Assembly: GCF_024679245.1 (NCBI RefSeq)
Contig: NC_090178.1
Coordinates: forward strand, 23,840,703 to 23,904,702
Length of the DNA stretch: 64,000 nt
Direction of reading: 5' to 3'
Source of the DNA: Pseudorasbora parva
Lineage: Eukaryota; Chordata; Actinopteri; Cypriniformes; Gobionidae
Part shown: positions 27,001 through 37,530 of the stretch, piece after piece
How positions within the stretch are numbered: position 1 is the stretch's first letter
Layout: every line of letters starts with the position of its first letter
Translations under genes and position numbers: made by a program
Notes under the pieces: model-generated
Databases searched by the model: none
Told to the model about the DNA's origin: nothing
The model's input: the letters and a program-made list of their open reading frames with translations, nothing else

Positions 27001-29549
27001 ATGCATTCAAGGTCAGAAAACATGTTAATTTTCTCATAATATACACTGTAGCATCACCTATTTTCTCATAGTGCCGGAAATGGCTCGATGAAGGATTCGG
27101 TCTCTCTAAACCCCTTCTTTCTGTAAGCCTACTCTGCTTTGATTGGTCAGATGGCCCGGTCTGATGCGATTGGTTTACCACTTACAGAGTGTGTCGGAAA
27201 CAAAGCATCCAGACTATTATCATATCTGAATTTCAGTTCTGGTGGCTTCCTGAGCTCTGGTATATACACCGATATGAACTTTGACGATGGTGTCAGTTTG
27301 ACTGTGTCAATCTCATTCTTTGGAAGTATTTGCAAAGTGAATTTGTTTTCGCAGCTTAGAAAACAGTGTATTCTCAACATGTTGACAACAGAAACTAAAC
27401 ACTCCATTCATTAGCTACAACTAATCTAAGTTGACGCTATTCACGGTAGCCAGTGAGGACCATTGGCTGGCACTATGCAAATTTGTTACAAACCTAGATA
27501 GGTTTGTTTAGGAAGTAAGACTGGAATTACTGACAACTTGTTTCAGGCAGTTCAGAGTCGATTCTTTCTTTGGGGAGACACTAACATTGATCTTTGAATC
27601 TTTTACATTCTCAAACAGCTATATTACACACGGCATGAACGGTAATATCTGAAAAAGAATAATAGGGTCCCTTTAACGGTATTTTGTTTCTATATTCACC
27701 TTGCCCTTGTGTTCTTTAGAGTCCAACTTCCCCAGTCCACAAAGTTTCTCTGCAGCAGCGAAAGCATATTCCCTCAGGCCTTTCGCAGTATAGATATGTA
27801 AAATTCTAAAAGAAAGGAAGAACAAAGTTTCAGTTTTCATTTACAGTGCAGAGTTCTCTAACAACCTTTCCGTTTTCCGTTAGAGTCACTTTACTATAGG
27901 ACTTGCGCTTAGACTGTGGTTTCATTAGTTGAGAAACTCATGAGAAGACCCCTCTGGTTTAACACCTAATGCTGATACATTTACTGACACAATTTACATA
28001 ATGACATTATCTGTACGTGACTGGAAGGTAAGACTGCAAATGTTATTTAGCATACAAAATTGGCACACTGAAAATGTCATTCTTGTATTTATGTTGGTTT
28101 ATATTTAATCATTCTAAAATTGTAGAATTTTTTTGTGTGTAGACATGTTAATCATTTATTTTCAAAGGGGTTAAAAAATGTTTATGGAAAAAATTAATGA
28201 ATTAATTAAACATGAATTAAAAAATGTATTACTCATTTTGGGCTTACTTATTTTAAATAAAGTATAACCGTATTTCACGATTTCACTTTTTGATACAGTT
28301 TTTTTTCAGCCTTGGCAGAGAATTTTATCGAAATACTTTTTTGAACAGTAGTGCACTGCACTCATATGATGTCCGAGGCTCTTAAAGCTACAAATACAGA
28401 TCTGTGGTAAATCTTCACTCTAAACATCATTAAGAAAATGTTAGTTTGACTTACGTGTCCCCGTCATCATCCTGCCATGTGGTTCTACTATAATCCATGT
28501 TCTGCAGGAAGACTCGAGCCTCCTGCAGCTTCACCAAATCCATTTGGGGCTTGAAATCTTGGGAAACGTATTGGCTTGTGTGATCCTCTGCTCTGGATTC
28601 AGATGGCCAACACAAGCCGGAGCTCTGAACGGGGACTGTCCCAGTCATATCAGTCCCGGCTGCAGTTACAGGGCATTCTGTTATAGACTATGAGAAATGA
28701 CAGAGAATAGAAAACATAAAAACGTGATTTTTAAAGGTCCCATGGGATGAAATTTTAATTGTATGATGTTTTTTTAACATTAATATGAGTTCCCCCTAGA
28801 CTGAATATTGTCCCCAAGTGGCTAGACATTTTGATCCGTGTAAACCGAGTTTTGGCTGTCTTTCTTTGCCTTTAAGAAATTGAGAGCCCGGAAGAGCTGA
28901 CCTTGAATTCTCCTGTTATGACGTCATTCCAGGAAAGGTTTCCTCCCCTTCCTCTGCTTTGCCCGCCCAGAGAATTAGTAGAGAATGGATTCAGTTTATC
29001 AGTCGCGATGTAGGCACAGGTTTTACCATATGGATTGGACAGCATCGTCACAAACAGTGAGTAACAGTGTTCATTAATGCCTGATCTGGGATCAGTGATT
29101 TCTGATGTGTAGCTAATCATTCAAGTTCACACAGACTTTAATTAATAATTTAATACTGCTGGCCGTCTTGATGCATCAGTGAATCAAGCCAGTGACTAAA
29201 AGGATCAACTTCACATCGTTTCTGGTAGTAGCATGAAACAAGTCTGTTATTTAAATGATTAAACTACAGAGAGGAATCAAAGATGTCGATCACACCTCGT
29301 GAGTATACCTACACACTTGTCCAAACTGCTGATATAATAAATAATGACGCTGTTATGCTCAACAGAAGCTCTTACTGTATTCATGTCGATGTCGAGTTTG
29401 TTGTTAGTTGTGGTGAAAGCATTTGTGAGAGAAATAACGTTTCAAAGTTAACTCGTGTTTATTAAGAGCTCTCAGATACAAACAAAATAAACTCACACTC
29501 TCAACAACTCGGTACAATAACACTTCCTCAGCCATCTTTCCCCAGCTCC

Positions 29550-29646
<97 letters not shown>

Positions 29647-31718
29647 GACTGGCACAGGCAGTGAGTGCTGCAGCTGCTGCTTGTGCCTGAATAAACCACT
29701 CCCCCTCTGCACGTAATCTAATTTCAAATGAAAAGATGTCCGCCAATCACAACAGTGGGTGTTTTCACTGAAGTCTCACAGCAGACACACCCCTTGAAAC
29801 AGAGCATTCAAGCCAGAGAGCTAATATAAGTATAGAAAAAATGCCTTTTATTTCTAAATTATGACATTTTTTGTATGTAAAAACCATACTAACAATACAA
29901 GTGCACCTCAGGAAACATTATAAAATAATAATAATAAAAAATCCATACCATGAGACCTTTCAAAAATTCATTATGAACCAAATGAACATGTTTTTGTAAG
30001 CCTCCACTTATTACGCTAGTGCAAATACTTATAGAGCTCTTACATATTGCTGTGTTGTCTGGGCATCCTGGCAGTCTTGCATCTGCTGAGGGCTGTAGCC
30101 AGTGGCAAGCGTTTGTCCAGTCTGGGTGAAGTTTGGTGCGGTTGAGGAACTAGACATGAATGAGAAAGGATGGCAGTGCTGTAGGGAAGAATGTGCCTGA
30201 TGAATGCTGGAAACTTCCCATCGGTCATATCGAACTGCGCCCATGTCTGTGTAGCTTGCACTGGTTCCTACAAGGGAAAGAATCATCTTTAGAATTTAAA
30301 TGCCATTGAAGTCGCATTTTATAAGCAATATCCTCATTTAGCAGAGATGTTCAGACTCACCGGCAGTGGGAGATTGTACTGATGCCAACACCTGTTGGAA
30401 ACATTTTGGAGGATGATTAAAGCTGGTTATATCAGCCTCAAGGCATTCATACTTAGAGATATGATAGTTTTGTCTCACTGGGACAGATGCAGCGCCACCA
30501 GCAGTATAAGATTCTGTAGAGCAGGAGGGGGGTGCTGAGGAGGTCTCTCTCTTTCTCTTCTGCTCCAGGAGTTTCTTCACTGTGGGCAGAGGGTAACACG
30601 CCTTTTCCTTCGGTGCTGTGGACACAGGAACAAACCATTTTTTGATTTCTTTTTTTTTCTGTTCAAATGCTGTTATATGATATATACATAACCATTTGGG
30701 GTCAGTACGATTTTTTTAAAGAAAATAATACTTTTGTTCAGCAACAACATATAGATGTAAATTCAAAGTAAAAATAAATGCTGGGTAAACCCATCCTAAT
30801 CTGCCGGCGAATTGATTTTGCCCCGTAGGTCAGTCTGGAAACCTGTACATTTATTTCTACTGCTACTGTTACACGTTTGCGGGAACCAATTACAGACTGG
30901 CTTATTCACCTGCCGCGCTATGGGCAGGTTTAACATGATGATGCATTAGAGCAGCGATGAGTCATTCCCCGTTGATCACGCCTCTTGTGGTCTGATTGGT
31001 TGAAGGACTGTCCAATTGCGTACAGTGTCATTTGAATTATGCTTGTATCACTCCTCTTGTGCAGTAGAAAATACAGAACACACCCTCTTAGACCAATGTT
31101 CAATCTTAAATTGAGCTTGGTCTGGTGATAGCCATACAAAAATACTGTTCAAGAAGAAGAAAAAAAAACACGGTTTCCACACAAAAATTCAGCCGCACAG
31201 CTGTTTTAAACATCAATGATTATGATAAATGTTTCTCAAGCACAAAATTAGAATTAGAATGATTTCTGTAGGATCATATGACACTGAAGACTGGAGTAAT
31301 GATGCTGAACGCGAAAATTCAGCTTTGCCATCACACGAATAAATTACAGGTTAAAATATATTACAATTGAAAATAGTTATTTTCAATTGTAATAATGTTT
31401 TACAATATTAGATATTTTACTGTGTTTTTTATCAAATAAATGCGAAAACCTTGTTGAAAATCTGACCAAAAACAAACTTTTGAACGGCGCCTCTGTAAAT
31501 ATCTAAATTGACATTGATTTATCAAGCAAGAGTACACCGTTTCCCATTATCAGGTTCATATACTTTATGAGGATTTTACATATATACATTACATTTACAT
31601 TTATATAATGGTGGAATTTTATTAACTAGAAGCAGTGACAATAATTATACATGAAAATAAGAAAACAGAATGAAAATAAATGTTATAATAGTTTGTTTTA
31701 AATGAAAAATTATGTATG

Positions 31719-31787
<69 letters not shown>

Positions 31788-34700
31788 TGAAACCCCATAC
31801 ATTTGTAGTAAAGTAAAAGATTTACATCTTGCTAGATGCATATTTATTGTTTTTTTCAAGTAAAACCGATTGATTTCTACAGTAATGTGTTTTCCCCAGT
31901 GCCATTTTTAATCAAGGGTTCTGGTATGACGTAAAAATGTTTTTTCTTTGTGTTAGTCACTAAAAGAAACTGAAAAAGACAAGAATGCAAATATCGGAGG
32001 TTTCCAGTGGGCTTCAGTTACGTATTCTAGAGCAGAGAGAAGGAAAGTTTCTTCAAACTCTTGACCCCAAACGTGAGATAAGAAAGATATTTCCACCGAA
32101 GGAGCGTACTGCTCATCCTCTTACCCGTGAGGAAGGTATTCCATTTGGAAAAGAGGTGGTGAGGTCACGTCTACCTGTCTTCTTCATCAGAAACCCTGTG
32201 TCTATGGAGAAGGTTCTAACAGCACATTCTCTCTAACTGTTTCCTTTCCTCCGTTACGCTCTTCGTGGCAAACCACATCTTCTTCCTCCATCTGTGACGT
32301 ACATTCTTTGAAGGGGCCCATCAGAGGCATGCGAAACAGATGCTTAGGTACTGATTTAGAGTCAGATTTGATGCGTGGCAAATGTTGCAGTGAGTTAGAA
32401 GCTGTGAGTGGCAGTGCTAAGCTGAAATTAGCTGCATAGATCACAGTTAGGCTGCAATACTTCATCTAGCCACCAAGAACACAGGGAAGCTCCAATAACA
32501 ATATTATTCAATTACTGCTTCACTCACAGTCACAGATATTTCTTTCTCAGTGAAGTGTGAGAAAAACACTTCTAAATTAGTATTATCTTTTATGGGTTAG
32601 TCAGTAAAATATTATGTACCTCCATGATCTGATAATAGTTGTGCAACTAGCCTATAATAATTATAATAGTGTTTCATTCATCTATATAGCTCAGACACAA
32701 AAATTGCTTTCTGTGTCTCATTATGTAAGGTATCCCTTTACAGGAAAAGTAACTGGTTTCACTAAAACATTAAGTAATTCTTATGGCAAAGGGGATTCAA
32801 AAGAGGAAGGTTTAATCAGCATGGAAATTCCACTGGGCATAACCTCGAGAGGATCATTCCTTTTCTTATCTCTCTTCTTTGTTTTGTTCTCCATTCCAGT
32901 TAAATTACTCCACTTCTCAGCATGTTACCTTTTAAAGCTCTAAATGTACTGCTCGAAAGTGTACATTACGTACAGTGTCATGTATACTCATATTAAAGAA
33001 ATTCAAAGAAAAGTCAGATAGCTACTAAAGCTACTAAGCTACTTTCTGAAAGTTTAAGAAAAAAACTTAGAATAAAATTGGTCATATATTGAAGGAGTCG
33101 TCTTGGCAGATATACAAATTTGTAAAGTTATGTCAATATGTATTCATTAAATTATTTCGATTTATATTGAAGGAGAGAGTGGTTTAACACTGGGTGAGTT
33201 TATCTTAACCAATTAGAAATAAGCTATATAGGGGTGAAATCATTATCATACATGACCATTACACATCTGAGGTGACTGAAGAAGATATACATTACATGCA
33301 CTCTCAGAAAAAAAAGCACAGTGCTGTCGCTGGGGTGGTACCCGTACAAAACTGAAAAGGTACATCTTTAATATATTTATATTAGAACTTTAAAAGGTAC
33401 AAATCAGTACTTTAAGAGTGCTTATTAGTATATATTAAAGATAATATTACACATTAAGTATAATATTAAGTACATACATGTACTTAAAAGGTACATATTG
33501 GTAGTTTTTGGTTTTGTACCTTGGGTACTGCCTCAGTGACAACAATGTATCTTTTTTTCTAAGAGTGTAGGCTACTGGACCCAGTATAAGTCTACAGTTG
33601 CCACAATTGTGAGAGTTGACTAACACAAAACACAGTTGTTTCTATGTTTTGTGTATGTCTATATTTCTTCTATTTTTTATTTTATGTTTATTTTTAAGTC
33701 AAATTAAATTAGGATAAAGTGGTCATGGCTCAAACTGATTTTTAATAAGCACATGTCCCTAAATAGTATTGAGGTAGACTATATTGTAACTAGTATAATA
33801 TAGAGTTTAATTTTATAGACCTATCCAAGTTTGACAACAATCTCCTTACTAAACGCTACTCATGGTAGTGAAACATTTGATAGGCTACTTCTTTTCTTTT
33901 TACTGTAGTTTAGCTATATAACACATACCAGTGCTTTTGTTATTAGTCACAACAGTTTCAAAGGTCACACGACGACGAAAAAACAGGCTTGAAATGTCCG
34001 AAAGCGTGGGCGCTTCGGCGGCTGGGATACCCTCGCACCTCTATCTTGTAATTTCAAAGACGGAAATCCCTGGCCAGTGAGTCACGCGCGCGGGTGTCCC
34101 GTGTCCTCGCGGGGATTCCGCACAGTCTCTCACTCTACTCTCATTAGACAATAAATAGCCTATATTTACTCATTAAATTATATTAGTTTGCCGTTTATTC
34201 CTAGACACTTGGTATATTCCAAAATACATTGGTACCAGTAGTAGAAATGCTTCCTTTATAGTCTTGAGTTTACTTTTCGCTATCATTTTTCACAAGCGTT
34301 TCATTATAAAAACGAGACCCACACCCATTGAAAACGGGAATTGAAAGTCTAAAAGGGAGGAGTAATTTATCAAGGGGGTTGTCCAAATAGCTGTAAAATG
34401 CACTCAGTGACTGATGTTGTTGGGGGATCCTTTATTCAAATGAGTTACGTCTATTTTTAAACGGTCATACATCACTGAACAGGCTACGACGCTACGTCAT
34501 AAAATTAATCACATAAACAGCAACAGAAAAAGTATTCTATACGATGTTTCCAGCTAAATAATCGTATTTAACAGCCATAAGTATTTTGTTAAATTACTTT
34601 AGTCAAATGAATGATGTCAGTGTTGAATTATTATTGGTAGCCTAACACTTAACTTACCGTGTCTCATTTTATAGGCTAGTACGTTTTGTCTTTAACTCCA

Positions 34701-34820
34701 TCATATCAAAAAACATTAACATTAGCCTATATTATCCGATTATTTCTGCTGTATAAATCATGTAGCCTAAATAAAACATATTAATAACAAGTTTTGGTAC
34801 TCACATTTCTGAAAGTGCAT
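21010..34820 (-). CDS. nfkbid: NF-kappaB inhibitor delta (IkappaBNS), nuclear ankyrin-repeat IkappaB
   Basis: IkappaBNS is an atypical nuclear IkappaB that binds NF-kappaB p50 through ankyrin repeats and tunes inflammatory and B-cell genes. Coding exons, in transcript order on the minus strand: 34820-34805, 30615-30361, 30267-30044, 28687-28455, 27805-27700, 26892-26746, 26663-26612, 26525-26353, 25248-25132, 21376-21212 and 21081-21010. All borders are GT-AG and in frame, giving 519 residues. The N-terminus has [16 protein letters not shown], an IkappaBzeta/OCA-B-like peptide with a KRKR nuclear signal. A Ser/Gln-rich region of about 200 residues follows. The ankyrin domain runs from [11 protein letters not shown] (near residue 235) to [17 protein letters not shown] (near 490). 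[37 protein letters not shown] and [14 protein letters not shown] closely match mammalian NFKBID rather than BCL3 or NFKBIZ. There is no IkappaBalpha-type DSGxxS degron, as expected. The first exon encodes only five whole codons. Confidence 0.95.
21740..22680. repeat. Degenerate tandem repeat with an inserted MITE
   Basis: Units of roughly 90-100 bp recur, each with 'gttcactcaac(c/t)gatt', 'gaatcattcaggaac' and 'agtgattcagt'-like words. About five units are visible at 21740-22240 and decayed ones after 22500. A separate element at about 22249-22480 interrupts the array; its ends are 'gcgaaatcgctcccct' and, reversed, 'tgaaatcgccccctat'. It lies in the last intron of nfkbid. Confidence 0.7.
22784..24420. 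mobile_element. TTAA-flanked repeat interrupted by another transposon
   Basis: The left part (TTAA at 22780-22783, then 'aggctaagttcaccc') belongs to the same family as the fragment at 12755. It is split at 22978 by a different element and resumes at 24257 with 'ttacaaagtccatttcacta', matching 12936 onwards. No clear right terminus remains. Confidence 0.65.
22979..24256. mobile_element. PIF/Harbinger-like transposon remnant
   Basis: The ends are exact inverted copies of at least 16 bp: GGCCCTCATTTATCAA at left and TTGATAAATGAGGGCC at right. They are flanked by ATT on both sides (22976-22978 and 24257-24259), a 3-bp target duplication as in PIF/Harbinger elements. At 23203 a short plus-strand frame begins [17 protein letters not shown], which resembles the start of the Myb/SANT-like protein these elements carry. 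It is broken soon after, and no transposase is visible. It lies in an nfkbid intron. Confidence 0.7.
25960..26140. repeat. Interspersed fish repeat, copy 1
   Basis: This copy contains 'gaatgatttctgaagga', 'gatttgccatcacagaaata' and 'tcaaataaatgcagccttag', a phrase order found in many fish genomes. It is closely related to 31240-31490. Both copies lie in nfkbid introns in the same orientation. It is probably a SINE or a LINE tail; the class is not certain. Confidence 0.65.
28735..29958. mobile_element. TTAA-flanked DNA transposon
   Basis: The left end AGGTCCCATGGGATGAAA follows TTAA at 28731-28734. The right end, reversed, reads AGGTCTCATGGTATGGAT and is followed by TTCA (29959-29962), one base from TTAA. 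It contains the (TC)n tract at 29555-29646. Reading frames across that tract are repeat artefacts. It lies between nfkbid coding exons 3 and 4. Confidence 0.7.
29555..29646. repeat. (TC)n microsatellite
   Basis: About 46 TC units with one TTTC interruption lie within the transposon at 28735-29958. Confidence 0.95.
31240..31490. repeat. Interspersed fish repeat, copy 2
   Basis: This is a fuller copy of the repeat at 25960-26140. It ends 'caaacttttgaacggc', the usual end of this family. It lies in nfkbid intron 1. Confidence 0.65.
31725..31784. repeat. (TA)n microsatellite
   Basis: About 29 TA units lie in nfkbid intron 1. Confidence 0.95.
33296..33568. mobile_element. Fold-back MITE
   Basis: The left end 'cactctcagaaaaaaaag' and the right end 'cttttttttctaagagtg'-like sequence are inverted copies. 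The interior repeats 'aaaaggtaca' words in both orientations. It is non-coding and lies in nfkbid intron 1. Confidence 0.65.
34062..34119. promoter_or_regulatory. kappaB/AP-1/kappaB-like cluster in nfkbid intron 1
   Basis: Within 58 bp are GGAAATCCC (34062-34070, the reverse of GGGATTTCC), an exact AP-1 site TGAGTCA (34078-34084) and GGGGATTCC (34111-34119). The surrounding DNA is GC-rich with several CpG (CACGCGCGCGGG), unlike the AT-rich intron. It begins about 690 bp downstream of the first coding exon on the minus strand. It could be an intronic enhancer or a second promoter. Mammalian Nfkbid is itself induced by NF-kappaB, so an autoregulatory role is plausible but inferred. Confidence 0.5.
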
Positions 34821-35000
34821 GTCAGAATCCCTTTTGCTGTCTTTAATTTTCGGCTCCCACGCCAGGTGAACAGAATGATTTCAGTCGCAGAGCAGCCTCT
34901 GGTAAATGTCAACTCCTCGAGTCGCTGCTTGTTATTAACTGGCATCGGCACGTTTCACTAGTATATGTATACAGTGAGCACGTTGTATTCCCCGCCCATT
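34821..35000 (-). promoter_or_regulatory. Probable nfkbid promoter and 5' UTR
   Basis: This is the DNA just upstream of the nfkbid ATG on the minus strand. It has a GC box (CCCCGCCC at 34990-34997, GGGCGGGG on the minus strand) and an AT-rich TATATGTATACA block near 34961-34972. No start site can be fixed from sequence. Confidence 0.4.
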
Positions 35001-35374
35001 CGTAGCTCCGCCCTCTGCTGACGAGATCTCAAACAAGAGTACATTAGAGGAAGGTGGATCGGTTTCAGCCTGACAGAAGCAGTAATGGTTTCTTTTTCTT
35101 TTCTTCTTCTTCTTCTTTCGTCATTTGTGTCAATGACAAATATAAAAGACGAAAGTGCGAGACGAAATCTTTTAGTAATAGAGTAAATTTGTTTTTTAGA
35201 AATGTCACCTTTGTTTTATATGATTTCATTTAGTTTTGAATGTATTTAAATTTGAATTAAATAATAAAAAATATTTATTAGCATAAAACAATTTCCCCGA
35301 CCATCTATAGCTCCGCCCTCTGAGGAGCTGTCAAACAGAGCTTATGGAGGATGGTGGATCGGTTTGAGCCTGAC
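34988..35374. repeat. Diverged tandem duplication upstream of nfkbid
   Basis: Two related blocks, 34988-35074 and 35292-35374, share 'ttccccg.ccat', 'tagctccgccctctg' and 'gtggatcggttt.agcctgac' in the same order, about 304 bp apart. Each is followed by a decayed 'gtgcgagacga' word. The duplicated unit carries the CCGCCC motif. Confidence 0.75.
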
Positions 35375-35797
35375 TTTCTTTGCATATGTGTCAAATAAGG
35401 ATGTGCGAGACGATACAATGGAGAATACATTTTAATTCTCAGTACGAGTAATTTTTGTTGCATAGTACACTGGGGGGAAAAGTGTGTTGGATTTATTTGA
35501 TTTAATCTTATACATCGGTGCCACATAAATCAATGAAGTTAAACAAACATTGTTTATGTAACTTAAACATCATGGAATGAAGTGTTTTTAAGTGAACCAA
35601 TTAAAGGGATAGTTCACCCAAAAATTAAAATGATCCCATAATTTACTCACCATCAAGCCATAAGACATTCTTCTATCAGACGAATACAATTCAAAAAGCC
35701 CTGGCTCTTCCAAGCATTATAATGGCAGTGAATGGCAGCCCAAAATTTGAAGACCAAAAAAGTGCATCTATCCGTTATAAAAGTAATCCACTCAGCT

Positions 35798-36089
35798 CCT
35801 GGGCCCGGTTTTTCAAAAGGTTTAATCCGGATCAAATTGATCTGGATTTAGTAATTCTTTTTGTGCAATCCGTGATCACGTAGTTCACGGATTTAGTTCA
35901 CATTTAAAAAAAAACTAAAAACAAGAAAAACCCCACCCCATCCTCTTCCAGCAGTCCGCTCATCTGAGACCTACAACACAAACACTGTACAATGAGGATA
36001 TTTATAACAAGTATCAAGTATAGATGTACTGTAATCATTGCATGCATCACTAATAAATATTCTAAAAACAAAAATATTTTCGATTGTGA

Positions 36090-36165
<76 letters not shown>

Positions 36166-36682
36166 AGTAACACAATAAAATGTATTGTTTTTGGTCAATT
36201 TTGACAGCTGTTTAGGGGATTATTTTATGAGGCCAAACTCTTTCTACTTTACTGTAGGCCTATACTGAAAGGGTGAATACATTAAAGCCTACCTAATCAC
36301 TGTAGCCTGACGAATGAACAAATAAAATTAAAACTTTATGAATAAATAGGATATCTTGTAAGATACTGCATGATCCAAATATAGTATTATTTGATAAAAT
36401 TTTTAAGTTTTCATAACATTTTGGGCATGAAATCCACGCTGAATCCACCCTTCTGATGGGATCAGTTTAATCCATATTTTTTGGATCAAAATGATCCAAA
36501 TCCAACAAAAAAGTTCTGAAAAACCCAAACTAAAGTTTTGATCCGGATCAAAACCAAGATTGGATTACGTGATCTAATCCGATTATGTAATCCGTTTTTT
36601 CTTTCGAAAAACACATTTTCAAGATTTGATCCAATCCGTTATCAAAAATCCTAGTGGATTACTTTTGAAAAACTGGGCCCTG
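35798..36682. mobile_element. Transposon with GGGCCC-ended inverted repeats
   Basis: The left end, GGGCCCGGTTTTTCAAAAGG, and the right end, reversed, GGGCCCAGTTTTTCAAAAGT, are inverted copies. Internal motifs 'gatccggatcaaa' and 'taatccg' recur near both ends. It contains the TA tract at 36093-36162. No coding frame is seen. It is inserted in the larger fold-back element. Confidence 0.7.
36093..36162. repeat. (TA)n microsatellite
   Basis: About 35 TA units. Tyr-Ile reading frames across it on both strands are artefacts. Confidence 0.95.
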
Positions 36683-37036
36683 GGGATTAATAAAGGCCTT
36701 CTGAAGTGAATCTATGGGTTTGAGTAAGAAAAATATCGATATTTAAAACTTTATGAAGTAAAACAGCTTCCGACAGACAGTGTTAAAGGGGGGGTGAAAT
36801 GCTGTTTCATGCATACTGATCTTTTTACACTGTTAAAGACTTGGAATCCCATACTAAACAGACAGAGTTTCAAAAGTTAAGGTGGACGTTTGATGGGAGT
36901 ATTTCTTTGTCAAAAATACTACTTCCGGTTAGTCATAAGTTTCGGCAAGTTTTTAGAGATCATGTGTCCCCTTTGACGTTAATGGGGGCGGAATTTCCTT
37001 GTATGGGCCTTACGGACAATTCTACCGGAAGCGCGT

Positions 37037-37068
<32 letters not shown>
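37037..37068. repeat. (GA)n microsatellite
   Basis: A short GA tract lies in the THAP transposon just before its reading frame. Confidence 0.9.
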
Positions 37069-37069
<1 letters not shown>

Positions 37070-37139
37070 CGAAAGTAACAGCCTACGCCCATCAAAGCGC
37101 TGGCTTGTAGGATGCTGGACAGGTGATGTGCACATAACA

Positions 37140-37530
37140 ATGTCACCAAAAAAGTGCGTTTTTGGTTGCCAGACCAAGACAGTCCTGCACAGATTCCCCA
37201 AAACCCCCGCGTTAAGGCAACAGTGGATGGAATTTGCTTTTCCGGATCAGCAACTGAGTTGCGCGAATGTTTATATCTGTTCGCTGCATTTCGGTGCCGA
37301 CTGTTTCATAAACAGTCCAGTTTTTGAAACAAAGCTCGACACAGGATTTTCCGATTGCCTAATGCTGGCAATCGGAAAATCCTGTGGCCCAGCTCGACAC
37401 AGGCCCAGCTCGACACAGGATTTTCCGATTGCCTAATGCTGAAGGATGGAGCAGTCCCAACGATAAAGGTCCCAACGTTGGAACCGCAGGCGGTGAGTGA
37501 GACTGCTTCAAATGTCTGTGTTTTTGCCAA
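37140..37530 (+). pseudogene. THAP-domain fragment of a transposon protein, broken by a local rearrangement
   Basis: The frame starts MSPKKCVFGC and continues LHRFPKTPALRQQW...VYICSLHF, which fits a THAP zinc finger: C-x3-C spacing in 'CVFGC', a conserved Pro and Trp, then C-x2-H in 'CSLH'. THAP domains bind DNA at transposon ends. After FETKLDTGFSDCLML the frame enters a duplicated and inverted segment (37333-37441) and shifts. The original continuation LKDGAVPTIKVPTLEP is readable from 37438 in another frame. A donor-like GTGAGT follows near 37493. This is a relic, not a host gene, as far as sequence shows. Confidence 0.7.

Noticed and set aside
29404..29746. Arg-Glu-rich proteins of 68-107 residues
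   Set aside because: They are translations of the (TC)n tract. The same applies to 6895-7164 and 16347-16652.
31985..32465. Small frames of 83 and 87 residues on opposite strands in nfkbid intron 1
   Set aside because: There is no recognised domain or supporting splice sites, and the overlap on both strands suggests chance openness.
35904..36204. Tyr-Ile-rich proteins on both strands
   Set aside because: They are translations of the (TA)n microsatellite inside a transposon.
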